Virus record (IMG/VR): IMGVR_UViG_3300050192_000063
Coordinates: 1-23,629 of that record
DNA from: a virus
Length of the DNA stretch: 23,629 bases
Direction: 5' to 3' (one strand)
Positions 1 through 9,400 of this stretch are shown here, in pieces. The translations under genes and the position numbers were made by a program. Below the pieces are notes generated by a model. The model was given only the letters and a program-made list of their open reading frames with translations. It had not been told where the DNA came from and ran no database searches. Numbering within the stretch: the stretch's first letter is position 1; every line of letters begins with the position of its first letter.

Positions 1-303
1 TTTGCGGTCGAGACGGCGGAGGACGGGTCGCAGATCGTGCTGACGAATGTGTGTAGCGCGATTCTGCGCTACACCGTGATTGTGACCGACACCACGAAGT
101 TCAGCCCGCTGTTTACGCTGGCGCTGAGCCACCTGCTGGCCTCGCAGCTCGCCGGGCCGATCATCAAGGGCGACGCCGGCGCCGCGGTGTCGCAGGCGCA
201 GCTGCAGCTCTTCGGGGCGCTCAAGGGCCAGGCCACGGCGAGCGATGCTAACCAGCGCAAGACGAACGTGCAGCCGTCGCCGACCTGGATCAGGGGACGC
301 TGA
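1..303 (+). CDS. Tail tubular protein A-like (T7 gp11-like), C-terminal part
   Basis: The reading frame is open from the first base of the window to the TGA at 301-303, so only about the last 100 residues of the gene are here. The fragment has the pattern typical of podovirus tail tubular protein A/head-completion adaptors: a YTVIVTD-type strand, then FSPLF, then a helix ending LLASQLAGPI. In T7 this protein forms the adaptor ring between portal and tail nozzle. The tail of the fragment is polar and ends SPTWIRGR. Its stop overlaps the next start by one base (TGATG), so the two are probably translationally coupled, as expected for the gp11-gp12 pair. An ATG at 43 bp into the window is internal and not the true start. 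The family call rests on remembered sequence pattern plus gene order. Confidence 0.7.
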   Translation, partial: FAVETAEDGSQIVLTNVCSAILRYTVIVTDTTKFSPLFTLALSHLLASQLAGPIIKGDAGAAVSQAQLQLFGALKGQATASDANQRKTNVQPSPTWIRGR

Positions 304-3300
304 TGGCGAATACGCGGCCCTACTATCGAAGCTTTGCCGGCGGCGAGATCTCGCCTGAGATGTTCGGCAGGATCGACGACGCCAAGTTTCAGAACGGCGC
401 GGCGAAGATGCTGAACTTTGCCGTCGCGCCGACCGGCGCCGCGCGGAACCGGCCTGGCTTCGCTTACGTCAACTCAACCAAAAACAATGGTGTCGCCCGG
501 CTGATCTCCTTCACCTACAGCCTGAACCAGACTATGGTGATAGAGCTGGGAAACCAGTATGCGCGGTTCCACACGCTGGGCGAGACGCTGGAGTACACCG
601 CCGTCGGCACTCCAGCCTGGGTTGCGCCATCGGGAACCATAGGCTACTCGCTCACGACGCCGGGCGTGATCACCTGGGCCGGACATGGGCTCACGACAGG
701 CGATCCGATACGGTTTTACGTGTACGGAAGTTCGACGCCGCCGGCGCTGCCTGGCGGGATGCAACTGGCATACACCTACACCGTAGTAGTGATCGACGCG
801 AACACGTTCACGCTTCTCGACGCGTCGGGCAGTCCCGTCGCGCTAACCGGAACGGCAATCGGGGGAACGCCGACCGTTTACGCCGGCTCGGGCTCGACAT
901 CTGTTTCGCTCAGCCTGGCCCCAAACCAATCGTCGAACGCGACATCGTCAACCCTTGGAGGCCTCGCCAGTACGCCGGTCTCCCTGGGGATTGCGACGCT
1001 GAACGCAGATATCGACGTGTCGATCTACGAATCGGGAGGCGCCGGAACCGCGCTCTTCGAATACTCGACGGACGGCGTTCACTGGGAAGAGTTTTACGGC
1101 GCCGGCAACTCCGAGACCTCAAGCGTCAGCGCTTCGATCCCGATCGCGAACCTCGACCTGCTGCAGCTTCGAGTGGTGGCGGGCGGAGGGACGGGCCCTT
1201 CCGGAAGCGTGTCAGTGACCGGCGAGATTGTGTCTTGGAGCGCGACGGTCTGGAGCGGGAGCATCCCCGGCGCCGCGCCGCTGCGCGCGTATCGCTACTA
1301 CCTGCCCGGAGACGCGGTGAGCTATGGGGGCGCGACGTATGCCGCCGCCGTTGCCGACAATGGGGGCCTGACGACGCCGGGAACCAATGCGCAGGTGTGG
1401 TTTGCGCAGCCCCTTGGGCAACCCTACGAGATTCCCACCCCGTTTCTGGCGGCCGATCTGTTCCAGACCCATTACGTGCAGAGCATGGACGTGATGACGC
1501 TCGTGCACCCGAACTATCCGCCGCAGGAACTGAGGCGGCTGGGCGCGATGAAATGGACGCTGACCCCCATCGACTTCGGGCCGCCGCTGCCCACTCCGCA
1601 AGGTGTGGGAGTGACGGCGTCGCCGGGATACCTTGCACAGATCTCAACGGTGACGAACGGCGGCGGCAATGCGCTCATTACCACCGCCTCCAATCACACG
1701 CTGGCGCTGGGAGACGGCGTCTACGTCGCGACCTTCACCTACACCCCTATCTCCGGCCCCCCGCAGGTGCTCGACGGGTTCTACATGGTCTCGGAGGTGC
1801 CCGTCGACGGGAGCGGAAACCTGATCCCCGACGAGCTTTACCTGATGGACTACAGCGGAAACAATCTTGCGTTCGGGTCCGGAACCTACTCATCCGGCGG
1901 GACGATCCAGTTCGGCACGAAGATCTTCAACATCACGAGCGTCTACGCGGTGCAGGCGATCGGCACCGATGGGGTGAGCGCGGGCGCGCTCTCGGCGCAG
2001 TGCTCGGTGCTGAACAATCTCGACGTGCCGGGAAGCTACAACACAATCGCGTGGGACGCCGCGGCCGGCAGCGCGAGCTACAACGTCTATAAGCAGCTCA
2101 ATGGTCTGTGGGGCTTCATCGGGAACACCCAGGCGCTGACGTTTGCGGATAACAACATCGCGCCCGACATGGGCATCACGCCGGGCACTCCGGACCCGGT
2201 CTTCTCCGGCCCTGGCAACTACCCTGGCGCAGTGAGCTACTTCCAGCAGCGGCGCTGCTTCGCTGGCAGCGGGAACGATCCCGACAGGCTGTGGATGACG
2301 AACTCCGGCACTGAGAGCATGGTCACCTACTCGCTTCCGTCGCTCGACACCGATCGCATTTCGATAAGAGTGGCCGCGCTGAGGGCGGACGTAATCCAGC
2401 ACCTCGTTCCCATGCTGCAACTGATCCTGCTGACGAGCGAGTCGGAGTTCGCGCTTACGCCGGGGGGGACCAACGCCGTGACGCCGAGCACGGTTTCGGT
2501 GAACGCGCAGAGCTACATCGGGGCGAGCCAGGTGCAGCCTACGATCATCAACGTCACCATGGTCTACGCGGCCGCGCGCGGCGGCCATGTGCGCGAGCTG
2601 GGCTACGCCTGGACCGTGAACGGCTACTCGACCGGAGATCTGTCACTCCGGGCCGCGCACCTGTTCGACACCTTCACGATCGTCGACCAGGCGTACTCGA
2701 AGTCACCCTTCCCGATCGTGTGGTTTGTGTCGAGCTCGGGCAAGCTGCTGGGGCTGACCTACATCCCCGAGGAGCAGCTCGGGGCCTGGCATCAGCACGA
2801 GACTGAGGGCGTCTTCGAAAGCATCGCGTGCGTGGCGGAAGGCAGTGACGACGTTTTGTACGCCGTGATCAACCGGACGATCAACGGAAACACGGTGCGC
2901 TACGTGGAGCGCATGGCGTCGCTGGTGTTCGACGGCAACATCGAAGACGCGTTCTATGTGGACGCCGGCGCAACGCAGACCTTCGGGAGCCCGGTGAGCG
3001 AGATCTCCGGGCTGACCTGGCTGGAAGGCGCGACCGTGGCCGTGCTGGCGGATGGCGGCGTGCAAAAGCAGAAGGTTGTGACGGGCGGCTCTATTACGCT
3101 GGACCACGCGGCAAGCGTGGTTCAGGTGGGACTCCCGTACGTGAGCGACCTGGAGACCCTGCCGGCGGTGCTGCAGATAGACGGGTTCGGCCAGGGCCGG
3201 GCCAAGAATATCAACAAGGCCTGGGTGAGGGTTGTGCAGTCGAGCGGCATCCTGGTAGGGCCCGACGAGGATCACCTGGTCGAGGTTTCGCAGCGGATGA

Positions 3301-3458
3301 ACGAGCCGTGGGGATCGCCGCCTGATCTGAAGACCGGCGAAGTATTCATTCTGGAGTCGCCGGAGTGGCAGGCGGGCGGCCAGACGCTTATTCGGCAACA
3401 GAACCCGCTGCCGCTCATTGTGGCGGGGCTGACACTCGAGGTGGCCATCGGTGGGTAG
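303..3458 (+). CDS. Tail tubular protein B / phage stabilisation-like protein (T7 gp12 position)
   Basis: A 1051-aa structural protein, probably the tail nozzle that DNA passes through at ejection. The N-terminus (FAGGEISPEMFGRID, then a segment ending RNRPGF) and the central block (YFQQRRCFAGS, DRLWMTNSG, DRISIRVAALRAD, LILLTSESEF) are the hallmarks I know from podovirus TTB/stabilisation proteins. It is longer than T7 gp12 (about 790 aa) because of inserted modules. Two of them, at about residues 118-180 and 446-535, have the HGL.TGD...Y.V...FTL pattern of the so-called E1 FCCH-like domain seen in phage proteins. One segment at about 330-365 (Y..GD.V.Y.G..Y....N.G...P....W) resembles a CBM5/12-type carbohydrate-binding motif. 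The ATG overlaps the previous stop by one base. Function is inferred from family and order; the module calls are pattern-based. Confidence 0.8.
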   Translation: MANTRPYYRSFAGGEISPEMFGRIDDAKFQNGAAKMLNFAVAPTGAARNRPGFAYVNSTKNNGVARLISFTYSLNQTMVIELGNQYARFHTLGETLEYTAVGTPAWVAPSGTIGYSLTTPGVITWAGHGLTTGDPIRFYVYGSSTPPALPGGMQLAYTYTVVVIDANTFTLLDASGSPVALTGTAIGGTPTVYAGSGSTSVSLSLAPNQSSNATSSTLGGLASTPVSLGIATLNADIDVSIYESGGAGTALFEYSTDGVHWEEFYGAGNSETSSVSASIPIANLDLLQLRVVAGGGTGPSGSVSVTGEIVSWSATVWSGSIPGAAPLRAYRYYLPGDAVSYGGATYAAAVADNGGLTTPGTNAQVWFAQPLGQPYEIPTPFLAADLFQTHYVQSMDVMTLVHPNYPPQELRRLGAMKWTLTPIDFGPPLPTPQGVGVTASPGYLAQISTVTNGGGNALITTASNHTLALGDGVYVATFTYTPISGPPQVLDGFYMVSEVPVDGSGNLIPDELYLMDYSGNNLAFGSGTYSSGGTIQFGTKIFNITSVYAVQAIGTDGVSAGALSAQCSVLNNLDVPGSYNTIAWDAAAGSASYNVYKQLNGLWGFIGNTQALTFADNNIAPDMGITPGTPDPVFSGPGNYPGAVSYFQQRRCFAGSGNDPDRLWMTNSGTESMVTYSLPSLDTDRISIRVAALRADVIQHLVPMLQLILLTSESEFALTPGGTNAVTPSTVSVNAQSYIGASQVQPTIINVTMVYAAARGGHVRELGYAWTVNGYSTGDLSLRAAHLFDTFTIVDQAYSKSPFPIVWFVSSSGKLLGLTYIPEEQLGAWHQHETEGVFESIACVAEGSDDVLYAVINRTINGNTVRYVERMASLVFDGNIEDAFYVDAGATQTFGSPVSEISGLTWLEGATVAVLADGGVQKQKVVTGGSITLDHAASVVQVGLPYVSDLETLPAVLQIDGFGQGRAKNINKAWVRVVQSSGILVGPDEDHLVEVSQRMNEPWGSPPDLKTGEVFILESPEWQAGGQTLIRQQNPLPLIVAGLTLEVAIGG

Positions 3459-4224
3459 CTCTTCTGTAGTTCCTCAGTGGGGCGCGAACGACCCCAGCCA
3501 GATTCCTGGCGGCTCGCCGAGCTTTCTGACTTCAAGCTGGGATAGCCTGCAGAACTGGTTTACCGGCGGCAACGCCAACACGACAGGCATGTCGCCCGCG
3601 ATGGCGTCGACGGCAAAGGCAGGGCAGTCGCTCTCGAATATCGGCCTGATCACGTCGATCCTGGGCGGCGTCGGCTCGGCCGTCGGCGCCTATTACCAGG
3701 CGAAGACGGCGCAGTATCAGGACAAGAGCCAGGCTTCGAGCTACGCCTTTCAGGCCGATATGGCGTCGCTCAACAAGAGCCGCGAAGAGATGACGGCGCA
3801 GTCGATTCTTGAGGCGGGGAAAGCGCAGGTGGGCGCGTACACCTTGCAGGCAGGGCAGCAGAAGGCCGGCGCAACGGCCAGCATGGCGGCGCGCGGGATC
3901 GCGCTGGGGACCGGGACGACGGCGGATATCTCCGCCAGCCAGGACATCGAGAAGAGCCTGAACGTGCTGGCTATCAATTCAAACGCGACGCGGCAGGCTT
4001 GGGCGGCTCGCGAGCAGGGAACGAACTACGGCAATCAATCTCTCCTGGACCGGACGAGCTCGGTGAACGCGCTGCGCTCGGCGGCTTCAATCAGCCCGGC
4101 GGGCAGCGCGGTGAACAGCCTGCTGGGAACTGCGACGCGGGTTGCGGGGCAGTGGGACTGGAACCGCTGGATGCAGATGCGCCTGGCGCAGGGCGCGCCT
4201 GTGCCGCAAGTGGGGATAGGTTAA
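3451..4224 (+). CDS. Internal virion protein (T7 gp14-like)
   Basis: A 257-aa protein in the gp14 position. GTG at 3451 is chosen as start because it follows a GAGGTGG ribosome-binding sequence about 7 nt upstream and overlaps the previous gene's stop by 8 nt. Residues about 60-85 form a glycine-rich hydrophobic segment (ITSILGGVGSAVGAYY). Next comes a long alanine/glutamine-rich helical region with the pattern ASSYAFQADMASLN..., GQQKAGATASMAARGIALG and DISASQDIEKS. That pattern is shared by podovirus internal core proteins, which are ejected with the DNA and help build the trans-envelope channel. It sits directly before the other two predicted ejection proteins. No catalytic motif is visible. 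Confidence comes from the family pattern and the conserved order; length is close to T7 gp14 (about 196 aa) but somewhat longer. Confidence 0.7.
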   Translation: MGSSSVVPQWGANDPSQIPGGSPSFLTSSWDSLQNWFTGGNANTTGMSPAMASTAKAGQSLSNIGLITSILGGVGSAVGAYYQAKTAQYQDKSQASSYAFQADMASLNKSREEMTAQSILEAGKAQVGAYTLQAGQQKAGATASMAARGIALGTGTTADISASQDIEKSLNVLAINSNATRQAWAAREQGTNYGNQSLLDRTSSVNALRSAASISPAGSAVNSLLGTATRVAGQWDWNRWMQMRLAQGAPVPQVGIG

Positions 4225-4225
4225 T

Positions 4226-6400
4226 ATGCCGACAGTTCCTGAAAACTTCGCGCCCAGCGTCAGCCAGGGCGACATGCCTACAGTGCCGACGGGCGGCCCG
4301 TGGGTTGCTCCGATGCGCAACGCCGCGCCTGGAGCGCTGCAGCAGACGGGGCAGACTCTTGAGCAGCAGGGCGCCGGCGAGATGCGCCTCGGCAACACGA
4401 TCGGCGATCGCGTGCAAGACACGATGAACGACGCCAACACCAAAGCGGCGGAGACGCAGTTCCTTAAAAGCTCGCTGCCGCTTCTGGGGCAATACAAGAC
4501 GACGGAGGGCCTGAACGCGACAAATCAGTTCGACCCGACTGCGCAGGCGATCGCCAAGGCGCGGCAGGACGCGCGCTCGACGTTGACCAACCCGATCCAG
4601 CAGCGGATGTACGATCTAGCCACGAACGATCACATGGTGACGTTTGGCTCGCAGATGGCCGACCATGAGAATGTGCAGCGGATCCAGTACGGCAAGGATC
4701 AGGCCAAGAACAGAGCTGAGGGATTGAACGCGATGTCGACGCTCGACGTCGCCGGCAGGAACCGCGACGACTCCAACTTTGCCAAGCTGGGCGCGCAGAG
4801 CGATCAGGAAGTGCTGAACTATGCCGGACTCAACGGCGTTGCGCCGGACAGCCCGCAGGCCGAGGAGATGCTGCGGCAGAACCGGACGACCAGGTACCGC
4901 GCGGTGATCACCTCGTTGCTTGACCAGCACGCCTACAACGAGGCCGGCGACTTCTTTACGGCGCATCAGCCGGAGATGGACGTGAAGCAGGCGGAGCTGC
5001 TGGGCAACGCCGTCAAGACGGCCTCGCAGGCCGAGCAGGTAACGGACTTCCGCGATCGGGCGATCCAAAGCGTGCAGAAGGTCCAGGGCGCTGGCCCGTT
5101 GTCTCAGCCAGTCCCCGCTGGCACAATCTCCACGACAACCGGCGTCGACGGCATCGACATCCACGCCGCGTCCGGCACCAGCGTGAGAGCACCGGCGAGC
5201 GGGACGGTAACGAAGGTGTGGACAAGCCCGGACCAGGGGCTGAGCGCGCAGATCGCGCTGCCGAACGGCTACACGGCGACCCTCAGCGGCCTGGGCGCGG
5301 TGAACTACAAGGAAGGCCAGAAGATCACGCAAGGGCAGGAGCTGGCGCTCAGCGGTCAGGACGACAGCGGCCGCGCTGTGACGCACTACGCAATCAGCGA
5401 TCCGGATGGGAAGTATGTGGACCCGCGCGCGGCGGTAAGCTCGCCGCTCGATCCGAAGAACTTCTCTGCCCCGGCCGACGAGGAGAAGGCGCTGGCGTGG
5501 ATCAGCTCGAACGTGAGCGACCCGGTACAGCGGCGCGAGGCAGAGACGCAGGTGAGTAAGCTCGCCAACATCAACCGCGACAACATGGCGCAGGAGCACC
5601 AAGCGGCGCTGAAGACGGCGACGGACTTCTGGTTCCAGAACGGGCAGTCGCTGGACAACCTGCCGGCCGGCGTCAAGATGCAGCTCACGCCGACAGACCT
5701 CGCCGGATTCAACGAAAAGGCCAAGCAGCAATACCTGCTGAACCAGGCGGTGAAGAGCGAGTCGGAAGTGGGAACGCTGGCGAAGTGGATCGCCAACCCT
5801 GAAACCATGACCGTGGACGCGGTGAATCAGGCCTACGCGCAGGGGCAGCTCTCGAACGCCTCTTATCTGCGATCGCTGGGAACGGCCAAGCAGCTCGCCG
5901 AGAACCCGTCGAAGGTCGACGGGCAGAAGGTGATCGCGGCCGATGTTGACAACCAGGCGATCGACAACACGCTGTTGCAGAACGGGCACAAAGACCTGGT
6001 GAACGCGAAGGACGGCACGCCCCAGCAGGCGCAGAAGGTGGCGCTGTGGACTGAGATCAAGGATCAGATCGACGCCGAGCAGACTGCGGCGAACAGGCCG
6101 CTCACGCGGGAGCAGAAGCAGTCGATCATCGACCAGACGATTCTTCACGGACAGTTCCTGACCACGCCCGGCGGATGGTTTTCGAGCGGCAAAGCCGAGG
6201 CTCCATGGGAGCTGCCGCCGGATCAGCAGGCGAAGGCAACCTTTACCTCGTCGAGCGGCCGCGCAGTTCCCTACCAACCCATTCCGCCGGCTGCGCGCAC
6301 CGCGGCGATCCAGAGCCTTGTGCAGCGCCAGCAGCCCATCAGCGAGCAGAACATCTATGACACCTGGGTGAACTCAGGCATGGTAGGAGCGCGGAAATAG
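4226..6400 (+). CDS. Internal virion protein with degenerate M23 (LytM-like) fold (T7 gp15 position)
   Basis: A 724-aa mostly helical, glutamine/alanine-rich protein starting 1 nt after the previous stop, with GGGGAT as a weak ribosome-binding site. At about residues 298-400 lies a segment with the outline of an M23/LytM peptidase: GIDIHAASGTSVRAPASGTV, then a TATLSGL strand, then KITQGQELALSGQ, then THYAIS. In active M23 enzymes zinc is held by His and Asp of HxxxD and by the second His of HxH. Here Asp311 and His387 are present, but the first ligand position is Val307 and the first His of HxH is Val385. The Tyr-Ala-His-Leu strand also reads TATL. The domain therefore probably keeps the fold, perhaps binding peptidoglycan, without normal zinc catalysis. 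T7 gp15 itself has no such domain. The role as an ejected core protein is inferred from position. Confidence 0.65.
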   Translation: MPTVPENFAPSVSQGDMPTVPTGGPWVAPMRNAAPGALQQTGQTLEQQGAGEMRLGNTIGDRVQDTMNDANTKAAETQFLKSSLPLLGQYKTTEGLNATNQFDPTAQAIAKARQDARSTLTNPIQQRMYDLATNDHMVTFGSQMADHENVQRIQYGKDQAKNRAEGLNAMSTLDVAGRNRDDSNFAKLGAQSDQEVLNYAGLNGVAPDSPQAEEMLRQNRTTRYRAVITSLLDQHAYNEAGDFFTAHQPEMDVKQAELLGNAVKTASQAEQVTDFRDRAIQSVQKVQGAGPLSQPVPAGTISTTTGVDGIDIHAASGTSVRAPASGTVTKVWTSPDQGLSAQIALPNGYTATLSGLGAVNYKEGQKITQGQELALSGQDDSGRAVTHYAISDPDGKYVDPRAAVSSPLDPKNFSAPADEEKALAWISSNVSDPVQRREAETQVSKLANINRDNMAQEHQAALKTATDFWFQNGQSLDNLPAGVKMQLTPTDLAGFNEKAKQQYLLNQAVKSESEVGTLAKWIANPETMTVDAVNQAYAQGQLSNASYLRSLGTAKQLAENPSKVDGQKVIAADVDNQAIDNTLLQNGHKDLVNAKDGTPQQAQKVALWTEIKDQIDAEQTAANRPLTREQKQSIIDQTILHGQFLTTPGGWFSSGKAEAPWELPPDQQAKATFTSSSGRAVPYQPIPPAARTAAIQSLVQRQQPISEQNIYDTWVNSGMVGARK

Positions 6401-6401
6401 C

Positions 6402-9400
6402 ATGAGCTCACCCACAAACCCACTGATCCAGTCGCCGGACGACCAGGCGATCCAGGCCTCGATCGCGGCGTACACTGAGCAGCAGCTGCAGGCGCAGAAC
6501 GGCCGGCTGCAGGCCTCGATCGCCGCGGCCTCGCAGAAGGATCCGGGTGTAACGGCCGAGGCGCAGCGCCTTGGGCTGCAGCTCGGCGTCGGCTCCGACA
6601 TCGCGTCGCGGAACATGGACCAGGTGCGCAAGATGGCGCTGGTCGAGCAGGTGGGCAGCGCAAACTTGCCGCAGACATCTCCCAAGCTGGCGAAGATGCT
6701 GGAGGATCCGGAGTTCTCGGGCGTGGCTTACGATGACCTGGGCAGCCTTAGCCGCATCGAGAATGGCACGGCGCAGATGCGCGCCTACGAGCCGACGTGG
6801 TCGGACAGGAACTACGCCGCCGGGGAATGGGTCAAGCGAAACGTGGGGCACGCGGTGATGGAGTTCCCGCCGACGCGCTTTGCGGCGGACACCGTTGCCG
6901 GTGCCGCTGGGATGGTCGGAAACATCGGGTCCTTTGTTGGGATCCATGGCGACGGGCCGACGCGGCAGAATGCGCTGCAGCGGCTCGACGCCGGGACGAC
7001 TGGGGAGAACTTCGGACTTGCGCCTGGCGGGAACGACGCGGAGATGAAGGTAGCGGGGCCTCTGCTCGCGACACTTCCAATCAGCGCCGGCGTGGGCTTT
7101 GTGTCGAAGGCTCTGGGGCTGAGCGAGAACGCTGCGAAGGTGCTGACGGCGCTGGGCGTGGGCTCTGCCTTCTCGGCCGACCAGGGCGGCGGGACGTTCA
7201 CGCAACTGGCGAGCGCAGGTAAGACCGATGCCGAGGCGCGGGACGCGGCCGACAAGGTTTTCGGAATGACGCTGCCCTTCAACGCGGCGATGGGACTGAC
7301 GGACTTCGTTCCATTCCTGAAGCGCAATCCGTTGCTGGGTTCAATCGGCGTGGGCGGAGCGACGGGAGCGACGGGCCAGCTTGCGCAGAACCTGGTGACG
7401 GGGCAGCCGTGGTTGAAGGACTTGGGCACGGGCGCATTGCAGGGCGCGGCGGTGATGGGCGGGATGCACCTGGGCTTCGCGGGCCTCGGGTTCCATGACG
7501 AACTGGCGGCGACGACGGCCGCGGTTGAGGCCTCGAAGCTGCGCACGCGCTCGCCCGAAAAGTTCCAGTCGTTTGTGGATGCGGCCACCGAGGGACAGGA
7601 AAGCCTGCGCGTTCCGGCGCAGGAGTTCGTGAACTACTTTCAAGGCAAGAAGCTGGACCCTGCCGTGATGGCGAACCAGCTTGGCGTGACGAACCTGGCG
7701 GAGGCGGCGGCGGCGGGATCGGATCTGGAGATCCCGAAGGCGAACTTCTTTGGCAAGCTCGACCCAGAGCATCAGAAGGGGCTGCTGCCTGACGTCGTGA
7801 ATCCATCGACCGAGATGAGCATGCGCCAGACCGTGGCGGCATCGAAAGAGATTGACGACTGGGCCGCGGGCGGAGGACTGCAGAAGCTGCAGGAGGAGTA
7901 TGCCAAGGCGGACGCGGAGACGCAGGCAACGCCGGAGTGGAAGGCAGTCCACGACGACCTCAAACAGAGATACGTCGACGCCGGCGAGAAAGAGCCCGTG
8001 GCCGAGAGCTACGCGACGCTACAGGCGAATGCGGTCTCCAACCTGGCCAGGAAGGCAGGCCTGAATCCCGAGGAGCTGCTGGCGCTGCACAACCCCGACA
8101 TCAAAGTGGGAGAGCCGCCGGAGACCGTGCTCTATCAGTCGGGCGTCCCGATCGGAGGCGTCGAGGGGAAGAGCGCGACGTTGCTGACGCCAAGCGGTGG
8201 GAGAACGGCGCAGTACAAGCTTGTCGAGGCCGCCGATCTTACGCCGTCGCACAATCCGGTGACGTTCGCGAAGAATCCCGAGTACCCGACGGGCGTGCAG
8301 GAGCGGGCCTACGACACCTCGAAAGAGGCGCAGGCGCGCGTGATCGACCAGGCGCAGAACTACGAGCCTGCGTACACCGTCAACACGAATCCGGATGCGG
8401 TGAACGGGCCCCCCGTTATCACGCCGGATGGTACGGTGCTGGGCGGCAATTCGCGGGCGATGAGCACCATCCGCCTCTATCGCGACGGAGATCCCGAAGC
8501 CTATCGCGAGGAGCTGAAGCGCGGGGCGGCGAACTTCGGGTTCCAGCCGGAAGATGTCGACGCGATGAAGGAGCCCGTGCTGGTACGCCAGATCGCCGCG
8601 CCGGCGGACACGGAGTCGCTGCGCAAGCTGGGGTCGGAGCTGAACAAGTCGGCGACCGGAGCGCTTGGCGTTTCGGAGCGGGCGGTGAGCGCGGGGAAAG
8701 GCATCAAGCCGGAGACGCTGCGCTGGGCTTCTGACACGATGGACGCCGAGGACTCGAGCCTTCGCGAGTTCCTGGGCAAGCACGGCAACGAGGTTGCGCG
8801 CAGGCTGACGCAGGACGGCGTGATCACGGATCGGGAGCGTCCGCAGTTTGTCGACGCGGCGACGGGAGGGCTGAGCGAAGAGGGCAAGACCTTCACGGAA
8901 CGGGCTCTGCTGGGCTCTGTGCTTGACGATCCGCGCCTGATGGATGCAGCGCCGAAGTCTGTCCTGCAGAAGCTCGAGCGGTCGCTCGGCGCGATCACTT
9001 CGTTTGCAGGGCGCGACGACGAGTGGAACCTGTTGCCGGCGATCCGCGCAGCCGTGGGGGAACTGGGCTCGATTCAGCGCGAGGGTACAAGCGTTGAGAT
9101 GCGGCTGGGGCAGACCTCTCTTTTCGGCGAGGAACGCGATCCGCTGGTGGACGCTCTGGTGCGCGCCCTGGACGGCAAGCCGACCGCGGCGAAGGAGGCA
9201 TTTGAGAAGTACGCTCGGGATGCCGACGAGAACAAGCCGGGCCAGACGCGGATGTTTGAGCCGGGCGAAGCTTTTGACGCCTTCAATCACGCGTTTGGGT
9301 CTAAACTAACAGACAAGGAGTTTCAGGATGGTATCGACAGAGCGCAAGGCAAGAACCCGCCAACTGATGCAGACCTACCTGGCGCTGCCGCCGGGAGTGA

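Noticed and set aside
1235-2092. A 285-codon plus-strand frame inside the tail tubular B-like gene
   Set aside because: It is Arg-rich, lacks a good ribosome-binding site, and overlaps a stretch where the main frame has clear structure. The codon switch seen at 9328-9552 was not evident here.
4616-6277. A 553-codon minus-strand frame opposite the 724-aa virion protein
   Set aside because: It is Arg/Leu/His-rich in the way expected of an antisense shadow of a GC-rich gene, and the plus-strand protein has clear family features.
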